Below the pieces are notes generated by a model, which was not told where the DNA came from, ran no database searches, and saw nothing but the letters and a program-made list of their open reading frames with translations. The position numbers and the translations under genes are program-made. From an uncultured Dorea sp. (GTDB lineage: Bacteria > Bacillota > Clostridia > Lachnospirales > Lachnospiraceae), in NCBI GenBank assembly GCA_910579335.1, contig CAJTUQ010000029.1, positions 8,729 to 28,081 on the forward strand: 19,353 nucleotides of DNA. Direction: 5' to 3'. Shown piece after piece: positions 1-6,041 of the stretch. The first letter of the stretch is position 1. Every line of letters starts with the position of its first letter.

Positions 1-173
1 TCAGGAAGCCCGCAGCTTTTTCCGGTCAGGGTAAGTTCCAGTTCTTTCGATACTTTTACGGCATCATCAAAAAACATTTCATAGAAATCACCCAATCTAT
101 AAAAGAGAATGCAGTCAGGATATTCCTCTTTGGTTTTTAAATACTGCTGCATCATCGGTGTTAATTCGCTCAC
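1..173 (-). CDS. mutS: DNA mismatch repair protein MutS, N-terminal fragment (cut by window edge)
   Basis: This is the first 57 codons of MutS, the ATPase that recognises base mismatches and starts mismatch repair. The translation begins (V/M)SELTPMMQQYL and continues through CILFYRLGDFYEMFFDDA to KELELTLTGKSCGLP. This is the conserved start of MutS domain I and carries the mismatch-reading Phe-x-Glu (FYE). The start codon is GTG at 173-171, preceded by the ribosome binding site GAGGAGA (187-181) at about 8 bases. The gene runs off the left end, so the lid, clamp and ATPase domains are not visible. miaB lies upstream on the same strand, a common Firmicutes order. It seems to have its own extended -10 promoter (210-238). 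Identity is very sure from the N-terminal signature. Confidence 0.95.
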   Translation of the reverse strand, partial: MSELTPMMQQYLKTKEEYPDCILFYRLGDFYEMFFDDAVKVSKELELTLTGKSCGLP

Positions 174-209
174 GCTAAAATCTCCTCTTCCGTCTGTAAT
201 TGTATCAAT

Positions 210-238
210 AGTATAGCATTTTCCGGCAGAATTTGAAA
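210..238 (-). promoter_or_regulatory. Candidate sigma-A promoter of mutS (extended -10)
   Basis: On the minus strand, TATACT (215-210) is a five-of-six match to the -10 consensus. It carries the upstream TG of an extended -10 (TGCTATACT). A weak -35, TTTCAA (238-233), lies exactly 17 bases upstream. The predicted start falls just before the mutS ribosome binding site. It suggests mutS can be transcribed independently of the gene at 254-670. Confidence 0.5.
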
Positions 239-253
239 GGTACAAATTGACTT

Positions 254-670
254 TTACAAAATATAATAATGCGGTTTTGGCTCCTGGTAGAGCCAGTGCA
301 TCAGATAACCGCTCAGTATGATTCCCAGAGCCGCAAGGCCGGAAAAAATAATAATAAACGGTACGCATATCTGACCGAAGAGATGCAGGGGCAGGCGGCT
401 GTAGTCCCATACCTGCAGATGCAGCCATTTGTTTACGATAATCCCTGTCATAAACTCCATTGCCGTTACAAACACCATACATCGGACAATTTGTATCCAC
501 AGCGGATCCTGCCAGAGAAGCAGCCTGCCCTGCACCGCAAAAAATACAAAACAGATACCGCCGAGCACAAACATGCTCCAATGAGAAAAACCCCTGAAAA
601 TCAATTCAAACGCATAGTATATACATCCCCCTGCCGCCCATAAAAATAAATACTCGCTTAATTTTTTCAT
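254..670 (-). CDS. CmpB-type putative ABC transporter permease family membrane protein (PF06541)
   Basis: This is a 138-residue polytopic membrane protein with about four hydrophobic segments (roughly residues 5-25, 30-48, 60-82 and 97-125). The motif around residues 70-105 (EFMTGIIVNKWL, then VWDYSRLPLHLFGQICVPF) is the hallmark of the family Pfam calls putative ABC-transporter type IV / CmpB. The biochemical function of that family is not established. Most members are longer, so this is a single-domain form. The start is ATG at 670-668; the only ribosome-binding-like sequence, GTGAGGG, sits about 10 bases upstream inside a hairpin (673-718). It lies between miaB and mutS on the same strand. 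Family assignment is good, function unknown. Confidence 0.8.
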   Translation of the reverse strand: MKKLSEYLFLWAAGGCIYYAFELIFRGFSHWSMFVLGGICFVFFAVQGRLLLWQDPLWIQIVRCMVFVTAMEFMTGIIVNKWLHLQVWDYSRLPLHLFGQICVPFIIIFSGLAALGIILSGYLMHWLYQEPKPHYYIL

Positions 671-672
671 GT

Positions 673-718
673 AAAAAACGCCCTCACTTATGTTCTTTTT
701 ACATAGTTTGAGCGTTTT
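673..718 (-). terminator. Terminator-like hairpin after miaB, overlapping the next gene's ribosome binding site
   Basis: On the minus strand, AAAACGC (718-712) pairs with GCGTTTT (681-675). Three further pairs (TGA/TCA) and five pairs (ACATA/TATGT) extend the stem inward, with small internal loops and a seven-base loop. The 3' arm runs straight into six Ts (678-673). This gives an intrinsic-terminator shape 44 bases after the miaB stop. The stem also contains the only ribosome binding site of the following gene. Confidence 0.5.
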
Positions 719-761
719 CGCTTTATAATATAGATGGTAATTTCATACTGGGGTCATTTCC

Positions 762-2213
762 TTATACGCCCATTAAGTCTCCGATATAATAAAATCCTTT
801 ACATTCTCTCAGGCGTACATTCATATAGCTTCCAATCAATTCCTGTCCGCCCGGAAAATGTACGAGAAGATTGTTGCTCAGCCTCCCTGTAACCATCGAT
901 GGATCCTGTTCGCTTACAGACTCTACAAGAACTTCCTTTACGCTCCCTTCATGTACGGCGCATACTTCTTTGGCAATCGCCTGTACTTCCTGAAGCAGGC
1001 GGTCAAAACGGTCTTTGATGACGCCGTCCGGTATTTGATTTTCCATTGCGGCGGCAGGCGTTCCCGTCCGTTTTGAATAGATGAAAGTAAAGGCGCTGTC
1101 ATAGCGTACCTTTCTTACTATATCCAGCGTTTCTTTAAAATCCTCTTCCGTCTCTCCCGGAAATCCTACGATAATATCTGTAGTAAGCGAGATATCCGGC
1201 ACGGCTTTCCGGAGTTTTTCAACAAGTTTAAGATACTGTTCTTTCGTATACCGGCGGTTCATTTTTTCAAGAATCCGCGTACTGCCGGACTGTACCGGAA
1301 GATGGAGGTGACGGCATATTTTTTTTGAGTTCCCCATGACCGCTATCAATTCGTCAGACAAATCCTTAGGGTGAGACGTCATAAACCGTATTCTTTTCAA
1401 TCCCTGGATTTTTTCGATTTCAGTGAGCAGCTCTGCAAATGAAACCGGCGTATCCAGAGTTTTTCCGTATGAATTTACATTCTGCCCTAAAAGCATGACT
1501 TCCGTTACCCCGTCTGACACAAGGCGTTCAATTTCCTGTACGATTGCTTTCGGGCTCCGGCTCCTCTCGCGCCCTCGCACATACGGCACGATGCAGTAGC
1601 TGCAGAAATTATTGCAGCCGAACATAATATTTACGCCGGATTTGAAAAAATATTTCCTCTCATTCGGAAGATTCTCCACAATCCTGTCGGTATCCTTCCA
1701 AATGTCAACGACCATTCCCACGGATTCAAAACGTGCGGCCAAAAGCTCTGCGAATTTGTAAATGTTATGCGTTCCGAATACCAAATCAACAAAGGGATAA
1801 CTTTTTTTCAGCTTTTCCACCGCTTCCTGTTCCTGCATCATACATCCGCACAGGCCGATCATCATATGCGGATGTGCGCGCTTGCGTGGCTTTAGCTGGC
1901 CGAGCCTTCCATAGACTCTTGTATTGGCATTCTCACGGACCGTGCACGTATTGTAGATTACAAAATCCGCTTTGTCTTCCGCAGCCTCAATATAGCCGAT
2001 TTCACGCAGGATTCCCCGAAGCTTTTCCGAGTCCCTTGCATTCATCTGACAGCCGAAAGTCGTAACACAGGCGGACGGGGAGCGTCCTTTTTCATCAAAA
2101 AATTTTTTTACATACTGCCTGCATTTCCCTATGTAATAATATTGTCTGGCTGGCTCCTCTATGGGCGGTTCCGCATTTATATCCGTTCGTTCAATATCCA
2201 TTTCCTGATACAT
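762..2213 (-). CDS. miaB: tRNA-2-methylthio-N6-dimethylallyladenosine synthase MiaB
   Basis: MiaB is a radical-SAM methylthiotransferase that adds the 2-methylthio group to i6A37 of tRNAs reading codons that start with U. The 483-residue protein shows the whole architecture. The N-terminal UPF0004 domain has three cluster-binding cysteines (TFGCQMNARDSEKL with Cys55, YNTCTVRENA with Cys90, GLCGCMMQ with Cys124). The radical-SAM core carries CNNFCSYC (Cys200, Cys204, Cys207), followed by VPYVRGRERSR. A C-terminal TRAM domain occupies about residues 415-480. The ENANTRVYGRLGQLK stretch fits MiaB rather than MtaB or RimO. The start is ATG at 2213 with only a weak AAGAGAA upstream; an in-frame ATG four codons later is possible. 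The N-terminal extension before the UPF0004 domain (about 45 residues) is common in Clostridia. A 24-base piece of its 5' coding region recurs just upstream of the gene. Confidence 0.95.
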   Translation of the reverse strand: MYQEMDIERTDINAEPPIEEPARQYYYIGKCRQYVKKFFDEKGRSPSACVTTFGCQMNARDSEKLRGILREIGYIEAAEDKADFVIYNTCTVRENANTRVYGRLGQLKPRKRAHPHMMIGLCGCMMQEQEAVEKLKKSYPFVDLVFGTHNIYKFAELLAARFESVGMVVDIWKDTDRIVENLPNERKYFFKSGVNIMFGCNNFCSYCIVPYVRGRERSRSPKAIVQEIERLVSDGVTEVMLLGQNVNSYGKTLDTPVSFAELLTEIEKIQGLKRIRFMTSHPKDLSDELIAVMGNSKKICRHLHLPVQSGSTRILEKMNRRYTKEQYLKLVEKLRKAVPDISLTTDIIVGFPGETEEDFKETLDIVRKVRYDSAFTFIYSKRTGTPAAAMENQIPDGVIKDRFDRLLQEVQAIAKEVCAVHEGSVKEVLVESVSEQDPSMVTGRLSNNLLVHFPGGQELIGSYMNVRLRECKGFYYIGDLMGV

Positions 2214-2236
2214 TTCTCTTGACTTTTTACCTTTCT

Positions 2237-2264
2237 ATCATAAATCAAAATACTTAAAATTCAA
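2237..2264 (-). promoter_or_regulatory. Candidate sigma-A promoter of miaB
   Basis: On the minus strand TTGAAT (2264-2259) is followed after 16 bases by TATGAT (2242-2237), a five-of-six -10 match. The predicted start lies shortly before the miaB start codon at 2213. The -35 box lies within the short sequence that resembles the 5' end of miaB. Confidence 0.4.
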
Positions 2265-2310
2265 GGCAGCTGAAAGCCGCAGCGCAGGCGGACGGGGAAC
2301 GTCCTTTTAA
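2262..2310 (-). repeat. Short diverged copy of the miaB 5' coding segment, with GGACG...CGTCC hairpin
   Basis: Positions 2285-2308 match 2068-2091 inside miaB with one mismatch in 24 bases. The similarity extends about 20 bases further, with mostly transition differences. Read on the minus strand, this copy encodes KGRSPSACAAAFSCLEF-stop, against KGRSPSACVTTFGCQMN in MiaB. The core GGACG-TTCCC-CGTCC can form a five-pair hairpin. It lies between the DUF4250 stop and the miaB start, has no start codon of its own, and is a non-coding repeat or remnant rather than a gene. Confidence 0.6.
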
Positions 2311-2331
2311 ACGGCTTCCATAAACAACAGC

Positions 2332-2514
2332 CTACACGAATCGGTTCTTCACGCTGTCGTATTCATAGTCTATGCTTTTGAGCGCACGGATAATCAGTTC
2401 CTTCTCCACAAGCCTGTCTTCGCAGAAGGCATCCAGGGAAGGATAGTAATCACGCAGCTCTGTATTGACAATGCTTAACAGCAGCACAGGGTCTTTTGGC
2501 AAATTCATATCCAT
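2332..2514 (-). CDS. DUF4250 domain-containing small protein
   Basis: This 60-residue protein reads MDMNLPKDPVLLLSIVNTEL, followed by RDYYPSLDAFCED and ending EYDSVKNRFV. The pattern LPKDPxxLLSxVNTxLRDxYPSLDxxCED followed by IxYEYD matches DUF4250 (PF14056), a small family common in Clostridia with no known function. I start it at ATG 2514-2512 because GGAGAG lies 8 bases upstream; the second ATG two codons later would be too far from it. The stop is TAG at 2334-2332. A longer frame reaching 3033 covers this gene, but its upstream part only shadows the cyclo-ligase gene. It follows the cyclo-ligase by 25 bases and is probably co-transcribed. Confidence 0.85.
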   Translation of the reverse strand: MDMNLPKDPVLLLSIVNTELRDYYPSLDAFCEDRLVEKELIIRALKSIDYEYDSVKNRFV

Positions 2515-2539
2515 CGTGATTTCTCTCCATTTTCTGTTT

Positions 2540-3097
2540 TCAGTATACCACTGTTTCCGTAAATATCCTGTCCATTTTACAGTCGCATTCTTCAGAGGGT
2601 ATCTTATCCACAAGCTGAATGTCAAATGCGATGCCGAATTTGACAAGGTTCGGATGAGCCTTGAGATAACGGTCATAGTAGCCTTTTCCGTATCCGATAC
2701 GGTTATGCAGGCGGTCAAACGCAATCCCCGGAACGATGGCAAGCCCGTCCTCGCCCGAAGCCTGAACACATCCGCCACATGGCTCCAGTATGCCGAAGAT
2801 GCCCCGTACAAGGTGCTGTTCCGATTCGACAAGATAAAACCGCATCTCATCTCCTGATACTTTTGGCAGCCAGATATCCTTTCCAAGTCTCCAGGCCTCG
2901 TCAATGATACGTTCTGTTCCCACTTCGCCGTCAAAATCCATATAACAGTATAAGTCCGTCGCTTCCCTGAAGCTGTCGCTTCCGATAATCTTTTCTGCGA
3001 TGGCCTCTGTCGCCGCCTGCCATTCGTCCGCATTGATTCTGCTGCGAAGCTTGCGTATCTGTTTCCTAATTTCCTGTTTTGTTTCCAAATTTCTCAC
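2540..3097 (-). CDS. 5-formyltetrahydrofolate cyclo-ligase
   Basis: This enzyme uses ATP to convert 5-formyl-tetrahydrofolate to 5,10-methenyl-tetrahydrofolate, returning a storage or inhibitory folate to one-carbon metabolism. The 185-residue length is typical. The C-terminal signature AIVPGIAFDRLHNRIGYGKG then YYDRYL (about residues 120-145) is diagnostic. The N-terminal KxxxRKQIRKLRSRI helix is also usual. The start is uncertain: the longest frame begins with GTG at 3097-3095. A TTG at 3088-3086 has a better-placed ribosome binding site (AGGTGAG ending 4 bases upstream) and gives a more typical N-terminus (L/M-ETKQEIRK). Either way the gene overlaps the end of the DUF896 gene by 23-32 bases, so translation is probably coupled. 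DUF4250 follows. Confidence 0.92.
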   Translation of the reverse strand: MRNLETKQEIRKQIRKLRSRINADEWQAATEAIAEKIIGSDSFREATDLYCYMDFDGEVGTERIIDEAWRLGKDIWLPKVSGDEMRFYLVESEQHLVRGIFGILEPCGGCVQASGEDGLAIVPGIAFDRLHNRIGYGKGYYDRYLKAHPNLVKFGIAFDIQLVDKIPSEECDCKMDRIFTETVVY

Positions 3098-3287
3098 CTA
3101 AATCTGTAATGCTTCCATCAGCCTCTCTGATAGAAATATTATTAAGCTGTCCTCTCAAGCTGCGTTTGAAAGAATCTACGTATTCTCTCCGCAAGATCTG
3201 CTGCTCCTTAAGCTCAGCTTCCGTCAGACCTTCCTCTTTCGATTTATGGTACAGTTCATTTATACGCGCGATCTTTTTATCATCCAT
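3066..3287 (-). CDS. DUF896 (YnzC/UPF0291) family small cytoplasmic protein
   Basis: This is a 73-residue basic helical protein. The sequence MDDKKIARINELYHKSKEEG, then LTEAELKEQQILRREYVDSFKR and RGQLNNI, is the standard DUF896 pattern: two helices forming a hairpin, as in B. subtilis YnzC. B. subtilis YneA-operon YnzC belongs to this family, but a biochemical role is not established. The start ATG at 3287 has GAGGGTG about 6 bases upstream. Its 3' end overlaps the cyclo-ligase start in another frame. Assignment to the family is firm; function is unknown. Confidence 0.9.
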   Translation of the reverse strand: MDDKKIARINELYHKSKEEGLTEAELKEQQILRREYVDSFKRSLRGQLNNISIREADGSITDLGEKFGNKTGN

Positions 3288-3323
3288 CCTATCACCCTCT
3301 GCTGTATATCGAAAACTTTTCTT

Positions 3324-3352
3324 ATCTTACACTAAAATGCTGTGAAAGTCTA
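3324..3352 (-). promoter_or_regulatory. Possible promoter for DUF896 / cyclo-ligase / DUF4250
   Basis: On the minus strand TAGACT (3352-3347) and TAAGAT (3329-3324) are spaced by exactly 17 bases. Each matches four of six consensus positions. It would start transcription about 30 bases before the DUF896 start codon. The match is modest and rests on spacing and position. Confidence 0.3.
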
Positions 3353-3399
3353 CCTCTAATTTCTCTTTTGCCATCTTTCGGCCTCTTCCGTATGTTTCT

Positions 3400-3777
3400 C
3401 TAGCTGGAATAGTTTTCAAGGAACCCATAGAGCTCCTCCTGCGTCTCAATATATTTTCCGTTGACAAGCTCCTCCTGAACGGATTTCGGAAGCTCTTCGC
3501 AAAGAATGTCCGTATATTCGTAAGCTGTTTTTTTATCACTCAAAAAAACGACGACATATCCGTTTACATTCTTAAGATAATAACAATCTTCTTTCAAGGC
3601 ATGACCGTCCGCCGCCACCGTCTCTTCCGGCTGGGCGCTTTTCACTTCCTCGGCTGCCGCAATTCTTGCTTCCGCTTTTTCCCTTGCAGACCGGTAACTA
3701 TACTGAAGGGCGAATGTAACTGCCAGCGCAAGAATCAGTATGACAGAGAGAAATCCAAGCCCATATTTATTCCTCAT
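3400..3777 (-). CDS. Membrane-anchored small protein with BofC-like C-terminal region
   Basis: This 125-residue protein has one N-terminal membrane anchor (about residues 8-27, LGFLSVILILALAVTFALQY). A charged helical linker follows (about 30-55), then an extracellular domain (about 63-125). That domain reads CYYLKNVNGYVVVFLSDKKT, then YTDILCEELPKSVQEELVNG and ends in EELYGFLENYSS. The layout of a strand pair (xYxLKxxxGYVxVF), an acidic helix and a terminal YxFLExYS resembles the C-terminal domain of BofC, a forespore regulator. The similarity is by eye and weak, so I do not name the gene. The start is ATG at 3777, with AAGGAG 7-8 bases upstream inside the loop of a perfect inverted repeat. 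It follows the SpoVB-type flippase on the same strand. Real gene: sure; function: unknown. Confidence 0.75.
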   Translation of the reverse strand: MRNKYGLGFLSVILILALAVTFALQYSYRSAREKAEARIAAAEEVKSAQPEETVAADGHALKEDCYYLKNVNGYVVVFLSDKKTAYEYTDILCEELPKSVQEELVNGKYIETQEELYGFLENYSS

Positions 3778-3813
3778 AATGCCAACTCCTTTTTTCTATA
3801 AAGTATTGGCATT
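3778..3813 (-). promoter_or_regulatory. Perfect 8-bp inverted repeat bracketing a ribosome binding site
   Basis: AATGCCAA (3778-3785) and TTGGCATT (3806-3813) are a perfect inverted repeat separated by 20 bases. On the minus strand the spacer ends in AAAAAAGGAG, the ribosome binding site of the gene at 3400-3777, and the second arm abuts its ATG. It could be an operator or an RNA hairpin that holds the binding site in its loop. Confidence 0.5.
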
Positions 3814-3841
3814 TCTAAAAGATTTATACAATCGCAGTTTT

Positions 3842-5491
3842 CTAACGGAATAAATGTACTTTGCGGCATATTTTCGCAAGCATGGCGCCTTTTGGCATCT
3901 CCATCATCTCGGTCTCTGTAATTCCGCCTAAAAATACGAGCCCGACGCCATATACAATTACGGCTGTCGGCATGGCGATAAGAGTCGCAATCTTTGCCCC
4001 GATCAGGAGTTTGAAAAGAGAATAAGTGCCCAGTGCTGCAATTCCCATAATAGCAGATGCAAGAAGAGGAATGACAAAGGTCCGTTTCTGTTCCTGCACA
4101 TATCCGATTTTCTGCCGCAGCGCATGGGAATTTAACATGGAAGCACAGGATGAAAATACGATTTTACTCACCACAACGCCGTAGATTCCCCACTGGAACA
4201 CCACCATCATAACGAACAGCGATACAATATGTACTACAATAGAGATAGCTGCGCTCTTTACCGGCACCATCATGTTGTCAAGTCCCTGGTGTACGGCATT
4301 GGTAACTGTTGAAAGACAATAAAAAACAACGGAAACCGCACCAATCTGCAGCATCTTTGCCGACACATTATTGTTCTCCGTAAAAAAGATTAAATCCAGC
4401 AGCGGCTTTGCCAGAACCATGAGCCCGACGGCGCTTGGAATGGCAATCAGCATATTAAAACGGACAAACATAGATATCTTTTCATTTACCTGCCTTCGGT
4501 TTCCTGACTTTACCGTGGCTACAAGACTGGGGACGAGAGAGGCCCCCAATGCATTGGAAAAAGCCAGCGGGACATTTATCATGGTGTCATATTTCCCGCT
4601 TAAGATGCCTAACAGCCCCGCATAATCGCTTTCCGCATGCCCCTGTGCAGACATGATTTTCCCGAACATGGCGTTGTCTACCACGCCGCTTAAATTGTAG
4701 ACGGTAGAGCTTAGCAGAACCGGCGCAATCGTAAAAAGAAGCGCCCGGAAAATATGCTCGTAACTCTCCCTTTTCCTTGTCCTGTCTCTGCGGCGCTGTC
4801 TTTTCATCACTCTCTGGTATACCGCAAAGATAAACATCAAAAATAAAAGTGCGGAAGCTGCGCCGGCAACCGTCCCCAGCGTGCCTCCTACCGCCGCCAT
4901 AGCCAAAGCATAACTGTCGCTTTTTGAAGCCGCCTTTGCCATTTTCAGCAGAAAATACGCTCCCAAAATACTAACGGCCGCATTGACGATCTGCTCTAAT
5001 ACCTGTGAAATCGCAGTGGGAATCATGGATTTGTTTCCCTGGAAAAATCCCCGGAAAACGCCCAATATCGCAACGATTAATATGCACGGCGCCAATACCC
5101 TCAACGCATAGGCGCTGAGCTTCATTGCCATAATGTGTGTGGCAATAAAATCGGCTCCGAGGAAAATAAGAAGCGCCGCTCCGCCTCCTACGCAAAAAGC
5201 AAACGTAAGGGCAATTTTAAATACTTTATGGGCATTCCGGTATTGTCCGGTTGCATTTCTTGCCGAGACGAGCTTTGATACTGCAAGCGGCAGGCTGTAA
5301 GAGGTCAGCGTCAGCGCAATGGCATAGATCTGAAAGGCCACGCCATAATAGCCCATCCCTTTATCGCCGAGGATATTCACAAGCGGGACTCTGTATACGG
5401 CTCCGATAATCTTTGTAATTACTCCGGCAATTGCAAGAAGCGAACCCTGTACTATAAATGACTTGTCTTTATTTTTTTTAACTTTGGCCAT
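3842..5491 (-). CDS. SpoVB/MurJ-type polysaccharide or lipid II flippase
   Basis: This is a 549-residue integral membrane protein of the MOP superfamily with about 14 hydrophobic segments. Members flip undecaprenyl-linked precursors such as lipid II across the membrane. SpoVB serves spore cortex synthesis, and YtgP/MurJ serves vegetative peptidoglycan. The N-terminal signature (SFIVQGSLLAIAGVITKIIG, then AVYRVPLVNILGDKGMGYYG) is typical of the SpoVB/YtgP branch. Conserved SxxLPLAVSKLVS and RGFFQGNKSMIPTAISQVLEQ stretches follow, and the DNAMFG loop lies near the middle. The start ATG at 5491 has only a weak GGGG upstream and follows ybeY by 52 bases. Whether it is SpoVB itself or a YtgP-like paralogue cannot be decided from sequence alone; the sporulation neighbours favour SpoVB. 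The family is very sure. Confidence 0.9.
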   Translation of the reverse strand: MAKVKKNKDKSFIVQGSLLAIAGVITKIIGAVYRVPLVNILGDKGMGYYGVAFQIYAIALTLTSYSLPLAVSKLVSARNATGQYRNAHKVFKIALTFAFCVGGGAALLIFLGADFIATHIMAMKLSAYALRVLAPCILIVAILGVFRGFFQGNKSMIPTAISQVLEQIVNAAVSILGAYFLLKMAKAASKSDSYALAMAAVGGTLGTVAGAASALLFLMFIFAVYQRVMKRQRRRDRTRKRESYEHIFRALLFTIAPVLLSSTVYNLSGVVDNAMFGKIMSAQGHAESDYAGLLGILSGKYDTMINVPLAFSNALGASLVPSLVATVKSGNRRQVNEKISMFVRFNMLIAIPSAVGLMVLAKPLLDLIFFTENNNVSAKMLQIGAVSVVFYCLSTVTNAVHQGLDNMMVPVKSAAISIVVHIVSLFVMMVVFQWGIYGVVVSKIVFSSCASMLNSHALRQKIGYVQEQKRTFVIPLLASAIMGIAALGTYSLFKLLIGAKIATLIAMPTAVIVYGVGLVFLGGITETEMMEMPKGAMLAKICRKVHLFR

Positions 5492-5543
5492 AATTTAACC
5501 CCATCATAATATCGCTGTCCTTCCTTCTATACTTATGCCCGGC

Positions 5544-6041
5544 TCATACCCGCATAATTTGTAATTTCTGTAAAATATCTTTCTGCAGCCGCTCCATCAG
5601 GAGACGGTCCTTGTCTTCCATATGGTCGTATCCTGTCAGATGAAGTACGGAGTGTGTGATTAAAAAAGCAAATTCCCTTTCAACGCTGTGTCCGTATTCT
5701 TCCGCCTGAGCAAGCACCTTCTCTTTTGAAATTACGATGTCGCCCAAAAGAAGTTCTCCTGTATCCGGGTGGAAACAGCCGGTGCATGTTTCAAGGAACC
5801 CAAATTCTCCCGGCCTGTCAAAGTCGGCCATAGGAAATGACAGTACGTCCGTTGCACGGTCAATCTGCCGAAATTCCCGGTTCATCCGGCGAATCTCCTC
5901 GTCTGTAGTAAGAAGAAGGTTCAGCTCGGCTTCATAGGGACAGCCTATATAGTCAAGCGCCGCAGCCGCTACCCTCCCGGCAAGGGCTTCACATTCAATC
6001 GGAAGCTTTATGCTCCCCTCCTCTTCAAAATTCAGTGTCAT
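5544..6041 (-). CDS. ybeY: Endoribonuclease YbeY (rRNA maturation factor)
   Basis: YbeY is a zinc-dependent single-strand endoribonuclease needed for 16S rRNA 3'-end maturation and ribosome quality control. The 165-residue protein has the catalytic metal motif H-x3-H-x5-H (His130, His134, His140 in ITHSVLHLTGYDHMED). It also has the conserved NREFRQIDRATDVLSFP segment (about 54-70) and the LLLGDIVIS strand (about 97-105). The length and motif spacing are normal. Its ATG shares one base with the TAA stop of phoH (TAATG at 6043-6039), so translation is coupled. phoH-ybeY pairing is one of the most conserved gene neighbourhoods in bacteria. Confidence 0.96.
   Translation of the reverse strand: MTLNFEEEGSIKLPIECEALAGRVAAAALDYIGCPYEAELNLLLTTDEEIRRMNREFRQIDRATDVLSFPMADFDRPGEFGFLETCTGCFHPDTGELLLGDIVISKEKVLAQAEEYGHSVEREFAFLITHSVLHLTGYDHMEDKDRLLMERLQKDILQKLQIMRV

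Noticed and set aside
2515..3033. Upstream part of a 233-codon minus-strand frame covering DUF4250
   Set aside because: It reads the cyclo-ligase region in the wrong frame. Only the last 60 codons (2332-2514) match DUF4250 and have a ribosome binding site.
3327..3374. Fifteen-codon minus-strand frame MAKEKLEVDFHSILV with a purine-rich stretch upstream
   Set aside because: Too short, no recognisable leader-peptide feature, and it overlaps the candidate promoter of the DUF896 operon.
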